The notes: generated by a model from the letters alone, not told the origin. A DNA stretch of 64,000 bases from Heterocephalus glaber (GCF_000247695.1 NW_004624734.1:31378491-31442490); one strand, 5' to 3'. Shown: positions 48,110 through 60,775, counted from the stretch's first letter. Numbers and translations: made by a program.

Positions 48110-51100
48110 AAAAATTTAATTCCAATGCTGTATTCATCCTCCCAGATGTGTTTTGGAATCCTCTGAAATGTAATCTTTCAGTCATATCACTGTGCTGATG
48201 AAATAAAGTGTCTTTAAAAAAAAAAAAGATCCTTGGCAATCTCAAATTTAGTACATAAGGTTTCAAAAAAGTGACTCCCAAATGTTCCTAACAGCAACTC
48301 TGTAATCTCAATGAGATAGCCTTGGTGTGAGATCATCTAGCTGACTTCTAAGCAGCAACATCTCAGAGGTACTACCTACTCTTTTCTACTTGTGTTTAGG
48401 TATACAATACCTAAATGTCGTATTTGAGAATTCAGAGACTTAGGGAAAGTACATGAATTATCAGGGGCCAAACTACAGTATTGTACTGAGTTGAATAGAA
48501 TCCAAGGCATACAAAAGGAACAAGGAGCATCCTCTATGCACCTTCATCTTTTGGAATGAATTAGCTGTGGCATCACAAAACCAGAAGTGCAGAATGGTAT
48601 CTACTGGTGCTAGAATCTGATCTTCCAATATGGAATTACTTCTATATGTGTCAGGTAATGTTCCAAGTCCCTTGCATATGCTGTATTAGTTAGTTCTCAT
48701 AACAATCTTATGAAGTAGGCACTATTACATGCCATTCAGGGGAAATACAGTGAGGTCAGGAAAATTATCCAACATAACAATGTAATAAGGAGCAAGGAAT
48801 AGAGGTAGTACTCAAGCCCAAGCAATTGGCTCTGGAGTCTATGCTTTTAAACAGACTATGTGATGCTTCTCTCAAAAACAAGTTGGAGAGGTAAAACATA
48901 ATGACAGCTAGACATAATACTAAGATACATGAATGATCTCAGTGGCTCCATGAGAGCTGCAGGTGGTATTTGCTATTTGAAGGAATATATGAATTGAATC
49001 TCTCTCCACTAGAGAAGAGACAGCTAATGAAGAAATTCTAAGGCCAATCTTTTTTCTAAAAAGAAAAGTTATAACCTCATCCTGATCATTCAATGAATTC
49101 AGATTTCCATGTGTTAACTGGCTTAAGGTGAGGTTGATGAGTGCAGCATCCTTCGTTCACTACACATCATGGAAAGGCTAAATGCTGCTGTTCCTCTAGG
49201 CTCCAAAGCTGAAGGAAGACCAAGGTCACTTCTGATCTGGGTACAAGTCTGGCAGCCAACCAAACCAGCACAGGCCACCTGAAACGGAAAGACTGCTCCT
49301 ACCCTCTTGCAGGTTCACACTGAAGAGTGACATAGAAGAGTGGAGTCCCCTGGGGGTAAGAGGCAATAAACAAAGTTCATCTGGTAACCTCATCAGACTC
49401 ATTAAAGACCCTTATTACCACTCTAACATTTTTATTAACACCCTGTGACTCCCTTTTGTTGAAAGAGTTGAGCCGGTAAGAATAACCCCCAAGCTGGCAA
49501 GTTAGGCCAGGATAGCAGGACACTACTACTCAGCAAGTAGAACCTGTGTTTGTTGAGGGGTTTAACCCAATCAAGACTCAGATAAACATGTAGTCTGATA
49601 AATTTCAAGTCTCTTTTGTTCAAAAGTTACAGTGCAAGAATAATACCATGTGCTTATAATGTTCTAAACATGCATATCAATTAGTCTGTAGAGGGTAATT
49701 TTTCAATGTCTTTTTGTGACACCAGGATTCAACAAGGCTTATAATGACCTGTCCAGCCTCCTACCACAATTCCCAACTCTTTTTATAGTCACAGGTAATT
49801 ACCCCACAGAGAGATTACATCACTTTCCTAAGCATAGTTTGCAGTTGACAGGAAGATGTTCTGTGGATGTTTTGGGAACTACATCCTCATTTAGCAAACA
49901 CTTTGCTATGCTCCCTATTGTTCCTTTCCAAGAATAGAACTGCCTTGGCAAACCTTGTACCCAAAATGTAACCAAACAACCAAGGGCCATTGTGAATAAT
50001 AACAGAAACAACCACAGGGGGAAACATGGTAACCCAGAAATGACTCCTGTAACCTTTCTATCCACAGGGACAGAACATGGACAGGGCCTTTTTACTTCTG
50101 TTAGAATTGAAGCCTGTTCTGAGCACTTCAATTAAGAAACACAAGAAATGAATCTAAAGGATGCCTGCCTCTCAGAACAGGTAGTATGGTTTCAGCAAAG
50201 ACCATGGGCAGTAGAGTCAGACACACTGGACTTAAATCCCAGCCAACTCCACCACTTACAATCATGTCTCCGAGTAAACTAGCATCTCTTTAACTCAGTT
50301 TCTCTTATAAAATGGTTTCACAACCACCTAGCCTATGTGTTATGGTAGCTTTATTTATAGCAACAGTAGAGCACATGACACACAAATGATGCTTCTTCTG
50401 TGTCAGTTTCCTGTCTTCTCCCCTTAGCTCAGTTTATTTTATCTGATGCTGGGTCCCTTTAGAAATGGTGAGGTGAGCCAGGGCTGCCTGCCAACATCTC
50501 TCTGCCATGGCAATGCTAAGGGTCAAAGCTACATCATCACCCAGGAAACCTGCATTTTCTATCTTAATGAAAACTTAAGTGCCCAGCTTTCTGGTTCTGT
50601 TGTGTAGAAATATAGATGGCAGCTTTCCCTGATATTTAAAAATTGCTCTAGGTGGCAGTGATGTTTAACATGGCCTCAAGTGTCATGGCAACATTTAAGG
50701 GGAAAGAAATTACAAACAAAGAAAATACTGAGTTTGTTCAGTAAACACATTCAGGAAAGACAGAGAGCGCAAAGCAAAAACTTTTTATGCGAGTCAGCAA
50801 GCAGCTGGGTTGAAATCATCACACTATGTAACACGAGCATTCTGGAAGGCAAAAGGGATTCCTAAAGTAATCAACCCTTCCTCACTGGTCAAACTGAGGT
50901 CAGCAGCCAGTGTATCCTTCATTCACTCTGCATCATAGGAAGACTGTCTCTAAACGCTCCCAAACCCAAGCAGGGACTATGCTGAAGATGTTCTGTTTTT
51001 ATGATAGTGAAGGATGTCATCTGTACTGTTGAGTCACACTCCACAGGAGGTATCATGCAGTAGTTGTTGTTTGTGAATTACATCACACAGCCATCACACG

Positions 51101-51825
51101 TTTTATATGCCAAGTGCCCTCCAATCATTTTTATTAGTCTACACACACCACCAACCTAACATTCTTCAGGATGATTGTTCTGTTTTATAAAGGACATGAA
51201 GAGGTCAAGTGATTTACCTAAGGTCAGTCAGCAGGTTTCTTAAGATCACAGGCAGAGAAAAGGAGCTGAGACCTGAGAGAGGCTGCTACACACCTGGGAC
51301 CCTAATCTCTCTCCGAGAAAGGCAAGTTCAGTAGCATGTGCAGATATTTATTTTTAATTCTGTTCTTCCCACAGCATGGTGTGACAAGGTGTAAAGAATA
51401 AGATATGCTTCCTTTTGCCACTCCTAAAAAGAAATCGTTTCAGTAATTCTCCCCATTTAAAGGAAAGGCACAGGAAAGCTGGACCCTTGGTTAATGCCTT
51501 AACCTCCTCTGCTGTAACTTCAAATAAAAGAAGATAAAAAGATAAAAAGAAACGAGTATGGGAACTGTATCCCAACTATCAAGTGTTTCTTCATACAAGA
51601 TTCTTTCCTACTCAACCTGAGAATGTGAACAAGACTGGAGCATGACTGTGGTATTTATTCCCACAGACTATGCCTGCAAACTGCCTCCCAAGGAAGTCCA
51701 TTTATCTATGGCCCAGTAAGATTCTCACAGTCACAAATGCATATGACACACAAGCATATCTAGGGTCTACCAGAGCCCATTGGCTAACAAGGCTGTGTAG
51801 TTTACAAGTACCCCATTTAAAAATG
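48110..51825. other. Intron stretch with MIR fossils
   Basis: MIR-like segments lie at about 48640-48860 (antisense), 50190-50410 (sense) and 51100-51290 (antisense). No gene recognised. Confidence 0.5.
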
Positions 51826-51829
51826 TCTG

Positions 51830-51955
51830 TGGCCAGGTGTGGCACAAATCTGTAACCCCAGCACTCAGGAGGCTGAGGCAGGAGGATCACTGTGAGGTCC
51901 AGCCAGCCTACATTACACATTGGGACCCTGACTCAAAGAACAAAACAAAAGTCTC
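51830..51955 (+). repeat. B1 SINE
   Basis: GCCAGGTGTGGCACAAATCT, CCCAGCACTCAGGAGGCTGA and GACCCTGACTCAAAGAAC. Confidence 0.82.
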
Positions 51956-52869
51956 TGGGATGGGTGTTAAAGAGCAACTAGAGGAACTGGTAAGAAATGT
52001 AGGAAAGGGAGGAAGGGGCCTTTCTACAAAAGAACTATCTTCACTTGGCTTCAGAGCATCTGAGAGTCTAGGTTTCCTGGCAAGTTTGTGTGGTATGCTG
52101 CTCATGGAGGACACAGACAAACAGGTGTGCTGTGGGTTTGGGGCCAAGGAATGGGCACCTCCCTCCCCCAGAAGCCACTCCAGTGAGAGGGAAAAACACT
52201 GGCAATAATTTGGTGCACTGGATATAAGTAATGGTGAAACCCCTCTTCCTGCCTACACTCTGCTCCCTGCCAGTACACGTTTTAGGGGGAGAAGAAAAGA
52301 CTTGTGGGGGGTTGGGATGGCAGGGGAAGGAGGATTCTTTGTGGGGGGGGGCAACAGAGCCACTTTCCCATCCTAATCTCAGCCCACACTACAAAGAGAC
52401 ACATTTTTCCATATTGGGGAATAATAATCCCTTTATCCAGCCAGTCTGGAATCTCATAATTGATTTCAGACCTTGGGTGGAAAGTTGGGACGGTGTGGGA
52501 GATGGAAAATAGGGTGGGGAATGAAAGGAGGAAAGCATGGAGCCAACAAAAAGGAGGGTGGGGGTAGGTGGATGGCTTAATGAAGCTAACAAGGCTAAAG
52601 ACTTCTGATCTTCCACCACTAATAATGCTGCCTAACATGCCAGGGCAGCTTTCCTACAATAACCTGCATGAGGCAGGTCACAGCAGTGTGCCAGAACCAG
52701 GCTGGCTTCTGGTCCCAGCCCTACTATTAGCTGCAAGATCCTGGGCAAGTGTATGACCTCTGAAGTCTAACCTGGCTCTGACAAGCTCTTCCTTCCTACT
52801 TGGATAGTTGTTCCATTCTTGCACACACCTAAGGAGCACCATTTGTTTGGGGCTGGGGGAGGAGGGACA

Positions 52870-53185
52870 AACCTCCTGTAAAAAGCTAAACATTTGAAAG
52901 CTTAAATATTTTAGGGTTTGCAGGACACACATTCTTTGTCACACCCACTCAACTTTGCCACTGCACTGTATCACAAAAGTAGCCAAACAGCAGAATGAGC
53001 ATTGCTGTGTTCTAATCAAACTTTACCTTTGAATTTCATATAATTTCTACGTGTCATGAAATATTATTCCTCTGATATTTTTTTATCCGGCTAAAATTAT
53101 AAATGTTTAGCACAAAAGCCATACAAAAGCAGATGGCAGGCAGGGTTTGGTCTGCGGGCCATAATTCGCCAACTTCTATCCCAGA
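52870..53185. mobile_element. Old hAT-type nonautonomous element
   Basis: AAATATTTTAGGGTTTGCAG, GCACTGTATCACAAAAGTAG and GGTTTGGTCTGCGGGCCATA match a widespread mammalian hAT fossil. I do not name the subfamily with certainty. Confidence 0.55.
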
Positions 53186-54084
53186 GCTAGGTACAGTGGT
53201 GAGCAAGACAGTCTTGACACTCATGGTTTTGTAACTGTCAGTTCTAGAGGTCTCCTCTGGCATTAGAGAGACCCGATAAGCATGTGCGCCGCTTCATTTT
53301 GTTGCACATTGGTGTAATCTGTTCTTTTTTGTCTCTTGAAACTTCAGCATATCCAGGATGCCTCCACTGTGGGGTCTCAACCACCATGACCCTGGGGGGT
53401 TGTCCTGGAGTTCCTCACGCTAGTGAGGCGAAGTTTGGGTTTATTGTCAGAATAGGGTGGATGGAGAGGCAGCAGAAAAGAGGTATGTATACGATGGGGA
53501 AGGCTGTGATGGAACAGCAACATTAAAAAAAAAATCGACAAATCATTTCTCCCACCAATTCAGATGAAAAAGATAAAATTAGATAAGCTTGTACTATTAC
53601 TTGCGTGTGTTGGGCAATGTTGCATGTGTAGGTGGTAGAAGCTGATAAAAGTCACTAAAACAGACAGGACTGAGCCATGGGGACTCTACAGTCACAACCC
53701 ACCACTCCCCACTACCACCACCAAGTCCCCTCTCAGAGTCTAGCACTGAGATCCCCCCCAGGGAACACTGCCCAAGGAAATAGCTACATCTATCTTTTAA
53801 TGAAGTCTGGGAGGGGAACCATTACTATCAGGCTCAGTGATACTAGCACTCACAGATACAGAGGTGCGCACTAGCACACTGCCCAAAGGCCTAATGGAAA
53901 CACCCAAATATGCCCTTCCTGACAAGGATGCCAGGTCTAAGAAGAAACTTAGGAGGGTCTTCAGAGTAGTGTTGAAGGCATCAAGGACCACACAAAATCA
54001 AAATGGCTCATGGATACATTTCCAGCCCGTTAGGGATCCTCCAGATCACCACCTTCAACCCGAAAGTCCTAAGAATCATTCACC

Positions 54085-54250
54085 CAATGTAGTGACACAC
54101 ACTGGTAATCCCAACACTCTTGGAGGCTGAGGCAGGAGGATCCCAGCCTGAGCATTTAGCAATTTAATGAGATCCTGTCTCAAAATAAAAAATGTAGCTC
54201 AGTGAGAAGGCCCTGGGTTCAATCTCCAGTACCTCAGGGGAAAAAAAAAG
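54085..54250 (+). repeat. B1-dID SINE
   Basis: A B1 half (GGTAATCCCAACACTCTTGG, GAGATCCTGTCTC) is joined to an ID-like half (AATGTAGCTCAGTGAG, CCTGGGTTCAATCTCC) with an A tail. Confidence 0.82.
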
Positions 54251-54479
54251 TCTTTAGAATCATGAAAGTATAGACTGAAGAAGCTAGAAGTGAATGGCCT
54301 TAAAGATTATCCAGATCAATGCCTTCCATTTTATAGTCAGAGAAACTATGGCACAGACTGGTTAAGTAGCTCGTTCAAGATCATGCCTGTAGTCACCAGG
54401 TAAATTACAAATACCTCAACTATGTACTCACTCTGAGAAAAAGAATAAAAAGACAAGAGACAAACCAAAAACAGTAAAC

Positions 54480-54660
54480 CATCTAGTGCTTACTGTATTA
54501 TCCTGGTAATCTTTACAACCACCCTATGAGGTGGGGACTATTATTATCCCACTCTGCAACTGAGGCTTAAGGCTCACAGCAACAAAGCAACTAGCTCAAG
54601 GTCACAGAGCCAGCATAGGAATGCGCTCTGCAAACAGGCAGTCTAAATCCACAGCTACCT
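54480..54660 (-). repeat. MIR SINE (antisense)
   Basis: CCACCCTATGAGGTGGGGAC, AGCTCAAGGTCACAGAGCCA and CAGTCTAAATCCACAGC are in antisense MIR order. It lies about 300 bp from the start-codon exon. Confidence 0.65.
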
Positions 54661-54952
54661 TCTTCCCTGGCTTATGCCTGGATTCTACGCCTCTGTCCTA
54701 CCTGGTGATGATGATGCCTGGGAAGGAGAGATAATGTTACCACCAGCAGGTTCCAACACTTGCCTCTGCTGCCAGAAAGACTATTGTATACTACTGACTG
54801 TCACATAGGACAGCACACACACCCACCCCATACTCCTTCTGCTCTTCCAGCAGCTACCTGGTGGAGAGTGAGCCCCTTACTCCAGGCTCCAGGAGGAAAC
54901 AATGATATGAAGTCCTTTCCCTCCCACACAGAGAAGGCAGGTTGGGACTTAC

Positions 54953-55073
54953 CTGAAGCAAGTCCGTCTCCAAGCAGGGTGCTAAGGATCACCAGAGGAA
55001 GGAACATTCCATGTCCCACGGAGGCCACAACAAACACTGAGCTGCTCTTTGGTGCTATCCTGCCATGGCACAT
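54953..55073 (-). CDS. SUSD6: SUSD6 coding exon 1: start codon and signal peptide
   Basis: This exon encodes residues 1-40 plus the first base of codon 41. The ATG (55073-55071) has A at -3. The peptide opens MCHGRIAPKS and continues with a hydrophobic stretch (about residues 22-35, FLPLVILSTLL) ending GDGLAS just before the first sushi cysteine, so it reads as a signal peptide. Wording is nearly that of human SUSD6, which I recognise. The donor is TTCAG|GTAAGT at 54952-54951, leaving phase 1. SUSD6 (KIAA0247, DRAGO) is a type I membrane protein. It is reported as a p53 target and, with TMEM127 and the ubiquitin ligase WWP2, as a factor lowering surface MHC class I. The next coding exon lies about 42 kb away. 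Confidence 0.95.
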
Positions 55074-55131
55074 CTTTTATCCGTACAAGTTTTATTAAAA
55101 AGACAAAATTTAAAATCCAGACGTAAGAATC
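55074..55131 (-). other. SUSD6: SUSD6 5' UTR part of the start-codon exon
   Basis: On the minus strand a pyrimidine-rich tract ends in TTTAG at 55133-55132, which I take as the acceptor of the exon carrying the ATG. This leaves 58 bases of 5' UTR before the start codon. The boundary is inferred from the splice consensus only. A noncoding first exon must lie further right, beyond the window, because I see no CpG-rich promoter in 55132-64000. Confidence 0.6.
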
Positions 55132-55595
55132 CTAAAGCCAGCACGGGGCAGAAACCTATGACAAATAAATAAAAAACAAGGACTTTAGTAAGTGAAAACT
55201 CTGGCCATAAGTTAATTAAAAGCAAGCATTTTGGTAAAGAAAAAACAATTCCATACAAAGTTGAAAGAATTCTAGCAACTGAATCCTTGTCTCCAGGAGG
55301 AGCCAAGCACAGAAATGGTTTTTCACTCCTTCTGGAGAAAGGCCAAGGCCTGTAGCTAGCTGCCATCAGCATCCCGTCCAGGAGCCAGATGCTTGTGACA
55401 GAGCCAGGAGCCAGCTCAGGCTCACCTGGACATTGGCTGGGCACGATGGAGCTTTCCAAGACCGCCCAGCTCTGCCCCACCCTGGCCTCAGAGGCTCCAC
55501 CAGCAAGGCAGCTGTTGACACAGAGCTGCTACACCCAAGTCAGGCTCTGCCTTTGCCACCTGGACTCAGAACAAGTTCAACTAACGAAGGCGGTG

Positions 55596-55635
55596 TGGGT
55601 GTATGTGTGTGTGTGTGCACGTGCATGCGTGCGAA
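55596..55635 (+). repeat. (TG)n simple repeat
   Basis: GTATGTGTGTGTGTGTGCAC followed by GTGCATGCGTGCG. Confidence 0.88.
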
Positions 55636-55942
55636 CATGTCTTAAAGGCAGAAATACACTGCCTAGAGAAGGAATGCAGCAGGAGGAGCCAGCCTGCTAA
55701 TTTGCCAGAGGCTGGAGGAGCCACTAAGGATCTGACTCCACAGCAATGAATCTCAAAAATGGCTTGATTAATCAAGGCTCATCTGACACACCTGTGACCA
55801 GAGAGCCTGCATTCTGTTGCTGTCCCTGACACTGATGGGAAGCAGAGAACAGGCTACAGTTGCTAATTAGCCCTGCCACCCACTCAAGTTCAAAGAGATT
55901 TCGGAAGAGTAGAAGCTAATATCTTTAAAAACTAAAAACAAT

Positions 55943-56302
55943 GTGTAAATACCGAATAGTTTCTCTAGTGTGAGAAACTGAAAGTGTAAGTAAGGACTAA
56001 AAGGAATAACAGATAATGTGAAATAGGAAGAAAAGGGGCAAAGGGGAAGGGGAAGTGGGAGGGGTAGAGGAAAGGAAAATAGGAAATGGAATTAATATGA
56101 TAAAATGAAAAAATGGAAACAAAGTCTTTGTAAATAGCAAGGGGTGGAGGGGTTGAAGGGAGGGCAGGGGAAGGGGGAAAAAATAAGAACCGAGAGAGTA
56201 TGTAAAGGTGCAAATTTCCAATGATGAATGTCATTATATTGTATATCTAAAATGTACCAATAAAAGAATATACAAAAAATAATAATAATAATAAAATGAA
56301 AT
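55943..56302 (+). mobile_element. 5'-truncated L1 insertion, copy C
   Basis: 360 bp: a G-rich purine tract, AACAAAGTCTTTGTAAATAG, the shared 3' end, and an (AAT)n/A-rich tail. A perfect 16-bp duplication AAAAACTAAAAACAAT lies at 55927-55942 and 56303-56318. This proves the segment is an L1-type retrotransposition unit and probably young. Confidence 0.9.
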
Positions 56303-56944
56303 AAAAACTAAAAACAATCACAGATCAAGACTTGAAGAATTATTTTCTAAATGCCTTTAGGGAAGAACCTGGATAGATGATACATTACAATGTGGATCTA
56401 TATTTTAGTTACCTTATTTGATTTCATTTGTCAGTTGTTCATATATTCTAGTTTTTAACAGGTAATCCAAATAAAATTACCTCTTTTTTAAAAATTCCAC
56501 ACACTCTCTTTTCTATTAATAAGGCTTTGTGTGCACAGATAAGGGAGCCTGCCATCCACAATCCTAATAAAGGATGCCCCTGAGACTCTGCCAGACATTA
56601 ACCAGACATGATTTTAATCTGCATCTGAATCCCTGATGCAGACCCATGTCCCTTCTAGGGAGCCAACTGCAAACAGCAGCAGAATTCTCTCAGTCAGAGA
56701 AGCAGCTATGGGTCTTCAACAATCATTAGGCAAGACCAAGGACAGACCTAGCCATTGGTCCTCATCCCCTTCTCTCAGATAATTGTGGATGTAGCACATT
56801 CTGCCCCCAGCTCAAAATGAGATTCCAACTTGAGACTTTGAAGCTCAAAGGGTGCTTCACAGAGAGGTCTGGGGTTATCTGTGAGTGACTCAAACAGTCC
56901 ATAAAATTTTGTGTGTGTCAATGTATATACATTCATGTAGCTGA

Positions 56945-57110
56945 GAATGTAGAGTCAGAATGCCTGGATTCAAATGTTTCCCCTACTGTGACCTTGTCAC
57001 AGAATCTCTCAGCCTCAGTTTCCCCATCTGTGGAATAAGGATAGTAATCACACTATCTTTGTAGGGTTAGCAAAGTGCCTGGCCCTCTGTAAGTCCTCGG
57101 TAACCCCTGC
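56945..57110 (+). repeat. MIR SINE
   Basis: GAATGCCTGGATTCAAATG, CTCAGCCTCAGTTTCCCCAT and CAAAGTGCCTGGCCC. Confidence 0.75.
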
Positions 57111-57124
57111 TGCTTTTTGTTTTG

Positions 57125-57302
57125 TTTTGGTGCTACTGGGAATTGAACACTGGCCTTTGCACTGAGTTTATTTATTTTTTTATTATTTTGAGACAGGGTC
57201 TCATTGAGTTGCTAAATTGGCCAGGCTGGGCTTAAACTTACAGTCCTCCTGCCTCAGCCTCCCAGAGTGATGAGATTACAGATATGCACCACCACACATG
57301 AC
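57125..57302 (-). repeat. B1-dID SINE (antisense)
   Basis: GGTGCTACTGGGAATTGAAC precedes GAGACAGGGTCTCATTGAGT and AGAGTGATGAGATTACAG. Confidence 0.82.
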
Positions 57303-57889
57303 TGCTGTTGCTGTTTTAATTACCAATGAGACCTAAGCAACAGTGGTCTCCAAGCTCATCAAGCTCCACCTTCTTATGGACAGATGCCAGAACCAAAATC
57401 CAAAGAAGTTAAAGGGTATGCCCAGGGCTCCAGATGGCTAATAACAGACTGACAGTGGGTACTGTGGTACTGTTGTTTCAGATGCAGCCATACTAGGTAA
57501 CGCTAAAGGCAACAACACTGGATCATCAGGAATGCCATTTGCATTTCCACGCCACAGCTTGTGCCCAGCACATATTTAATTGGTGAATGGATGAGATGAT
57601 GCTTAGATGTTCTGTGCACAAATGCAGGTAGTCAGGAAAGACTACCAGAGGAAGTAATGCTAAACTGAGTCCTAAAGAATGTGTAGGAGAGAAAGGAAGG
57701 AGGGAGGAAATGAAGGAAAAAAAAGAGGTTCCAAATAGAAGGAGGCTCAGGGCAGGCTAAGCTGAGGAATTTAACTGCTATCCTGAAAACCAGGTTGTAT
57801 TTATGAGGATGATAAGTAGGGAAGTTATAAGACCAAATTCATTAGGCAGATCACCCTGGATTTTAGAGAACTGGTAGGGGTAGGGAAGC

Positions 57890-58220
57890 AGTGGCCAAAG
57901 GATAAAGATTCTTAAATTTCATATTATACAATAAATGTATACCTCTTCAGGGGGCAACTTGATAATTTCTGTCCCCAAAATGCACATATTATCCGATTTG
58001 TCAATTATACTTCTAGAATCTGTCCTCAGAAATGATATATGCAAGATATCCACTACATTGTTTGTAAAGGCAAAAGACAGGGGCAACCTAGAAATTCATC
58101 AAAGGGACTTTGGTTAAGCAAAAAGTAAACCCAATATAACAGAATATAATGCAGTGCTTTAAAAGAGACAGAGTAGTTCAATCTGTGCTAGTATAGAGCA
58201 ATTTCTAAAACTAGTACATG
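57890..58220 (+). mobile_element. L1M-type 3' fragment
   Basis: CACTACATTGTTTGTAAAGG, GGGCAACCTAGAAATTCATC and ACAGAATATAATGCAGTGC follow the old L1 3' UTR order. Confidence 0.65.
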
Positions 58221-58239
58221 AAGAAAATCATTTGGATGC

Positions 58240-58540
58240 TTGGGTTTTTTGGAGGGGCTGGGGACTAGAGACCGAGAATGGAACCCAGGGCCTTCAGAAC
58301 ACTGAGCTACATCCCCAACCCTTTTTCATTTTGAGATAGGGTCTCACTAAGTCACTAAGTTGCCCAGATTGGGCTTGAACTCTCTATCCTCCTGCCTCAC
58401 CCTCCTAGAGCAGTGGTGGTGAACCTACAGCATGTGTGTCACAGTGGGCTGTTTGTATCATTCAAAGCTATAAAAGTTAACATCACTATCTTAATTAGAG
58501 TAATGGGGATTACAGGTGTGTACCACCACATCTGGCTGCA
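58240..58540 (-). repeat. B1-dID SINE (antisense) split by a hAT element
   Basis: An ID-like half (GAACCCAGGGCCTTCAGAAC) and a B1 half run to CACCCTCCTAGAG at 58410. The SINE resumes with TAATGGGGATTACAGGTGTG at about 58501. Confidence 0.85.
58411..58490. mobile_element. hAT-type miniature element, copy 3, nested in a SINE
   Basis: It starts CAGTGGTGGTGAACCT and ends CATCACTA, with GGGCTGTTTGTATCATTC inside, matching the copies at 11125 and 24023. CTAGAG on the left and TTAGAG on the right are the remains of the duplication. Confidence 0.82.
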
Positions 58541-59515
58541 TGCTTGTATTTTTAAAGGACATGCCACCCACCCACACACACACCTGTATGCCCTGAGAAT
58601 CTGTCTGGAATAATGTATAAGAAACTGGTAAGTAACCATTGCCTTTAGGAGAGGAACTAAGTGGTTGGTTAACAGAGGAGAAAAACAGTTTCCACAACAT
58701 GTATTCCCTTTTAGTCTCCTTGGACATTGTACTTTATACCCACATTAGCTATTCATATAGACAAATAAAGAAATCAAGGTAATGTAGCAAGTCTTTCCTA
58801 TAGACAACCTATCTCCTCCCTCAACAAACCGACTGACACTCAGTAAACATCCTGATTGTGCCCCCTCCCAGGAAGGCAGTCTCTTTAAGGGCTCTGCACA
58901 AGGGCCATCATGAGAAGGAATCCTTCCCTGACATTTCCCGCCATGCTCACCCCCTTCTTTCTCACTATGACTGCACCTTTAACAGGTCATTGCATCTATT
59001 CTTTTATTTTCAACTGTCTCATCTCACAGGACTCAGGGTTCCTGTGAATTACTCAACTTGGAATCTCTAACACTAGCACAGGGCCTGGTACCTGACAGAC
59101 AGGTCACAAGTGTTTGGCAAGCATGAAGAGCCAGTATGGAACTTGAGAGGAGAAGATGTACATGTATGCAAGTTCCTGATTTGTTTTGTTTTTGAAGAAA
59201 CAGCTGACTTCTCTCTTACTGCTGAAGCAGCCATCTGAGTCAGTTCCACTGAAGCTTAAGACCTGGCCAAGTATAGAATGGACAACAGGGTGATACAAGT
59301 AGGGTCTTTGCAAAGAAAAAGAGAAATAAACAGTAGACAATAGAGTATTTACGCGCAAGGCTGGCCTAAAGGTTATTGCCTCAGAAATAATACAGAGAAA
59401 AGCCAACTCCCAAAACCCCACAGTATCAGCCAGAACAGTAGACACCAACTACTGTGAAAGGGTCACACTACATCATTTTAAGAAATGATTTGCCTTCAAT
59501 ATAATTTTTTTTTTT

Positions 59516-59605
59516 AAAGGGCCAGGGATGTAGGTCAGTGACACCGTGCCTGCCTGGCAAGTGCAAGGTTCTGAATTCGATTTCCAGTACCAGAAAAAAA
59601 AAAAT
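59516..59605 (+). repeat. ID SINE (diverged)
   Basis: GGGCCAGGGATGTAGGTCAG, CCTGCCTGGCAAGTGCAAGG and GAATTCGATTTCCAGTACC with an A tail. Confidence 0.85.
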
Positions 59606-60775
59606 TTTTTTAAAGCAAAATTCTCAAATTGTGGCTTTAGCACACCAAGGAAAAAAAAACACATCTCAGAACAAATAGAACAAATTAAGACTGAGTATTT
59701 ATTATCCCTAGAAAAATACTGAAGTTTAAACTTTGTTCAAAAAGGAAGATTCCTTCATTTAAGAATCCTTTTGGTACATTAGTGATCACAAACTCCGACT
59801 TTTAAATAACTGGATTTAAGCCTCATCTTCAAAGCTAAAATTCATCCACCCTCACAGGAATACATGTACACTTATAGGTGAGCAGACAAGAAGGCCTGGG
59901 GCTGGCTTAGCCCCACTTCTGCCACCAGCCAGCTGGCTAGTCATAAAGATTCTCTAGTTTCTATTTCTATTTCTGAAAATGGCTCTAAACTCTATCTCAC
60001 CCACAGAATTCTCTACAGCTTCCACACTTTCCTTTATGTAACTCATGCCTTTCTAAAACAGCTGGCTTTCCTCTCCAAAATATGGGGTAAGGAGATATAA
60101 AAACCTGCAATCAACCTTCTGCTTTTCTTTCTTGGGAATGACTGCTGCTGCCCCAACAGTGGGTAGTAGCAGGAGACGGAACAACTAGACTGTCAGCACC
60201 ACAAGGGCAGGGGTTAGCCTTTCCCACCTGTGACCCTAGAACACCAAAAGCTTGATAACTACGCCTTGCTGAATATGATGGACAGGGCCTCTGAGCCATG
60301 GCTCCAACCTTGGGAAAGCCACTTACTTCATCTCTGCCTGTTTTTTCATTGGTAAAGTAGAGCTGTTGCTTGCTTTGACTCCTTCACTGGGTTCTGGTAA
60401 GACTCAAAGAGGAAAACTGACGAGGAAATATTCAGTAAACTAAGGCTTATATTTAGTCTCATCCGTGTCCTTGCTTGTTGTTGCCATAGATGTTTCCGGG
60501 TTAGCCAGGAGCCTGTAAAGATTAAAGGTGCCAGCCTTTAAAACTGGCTCCTAGCCTGGGAAGGTAGTAGCAGGCGGGCCAGCCACAAAACCCTGTTCCT
60601 AGGCAGCCTAGGCCCAGATCTCCTAAGCCCATGTGTCTGGCTGCCCTGGGGCCTACTCCTGTAGGGAATACCAGTCCTGCTGGCTGGAGGTGTGGGCTGT
60701 GCCATGCTAAACTCCACTCCATGAAGGCAAGAGGGGACAGACTCCATTGAGCTTGGTTTCAAAAGTGAGCCTCAG

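Larger units (their letters stand above)
13023..54952 (-). other. SUSD6: SUSD6 large intron (about 42 kb)
   Basis: The intron separates the signal-peptide exon from the sushi exon (GT 54952-54951, AG 13024-13023, phase 1). Apart from mobile elements, I recognise no second host gene on either strand. Confidence 0.88.

Noticed and set aside
55055..55480. 141-codon minus-strand frame overlapping the start-codon exon
   Set aside because: It is in a different frame from the SUSD6 ATG and crosses the inferred acceptor at 55132. It is not supported.
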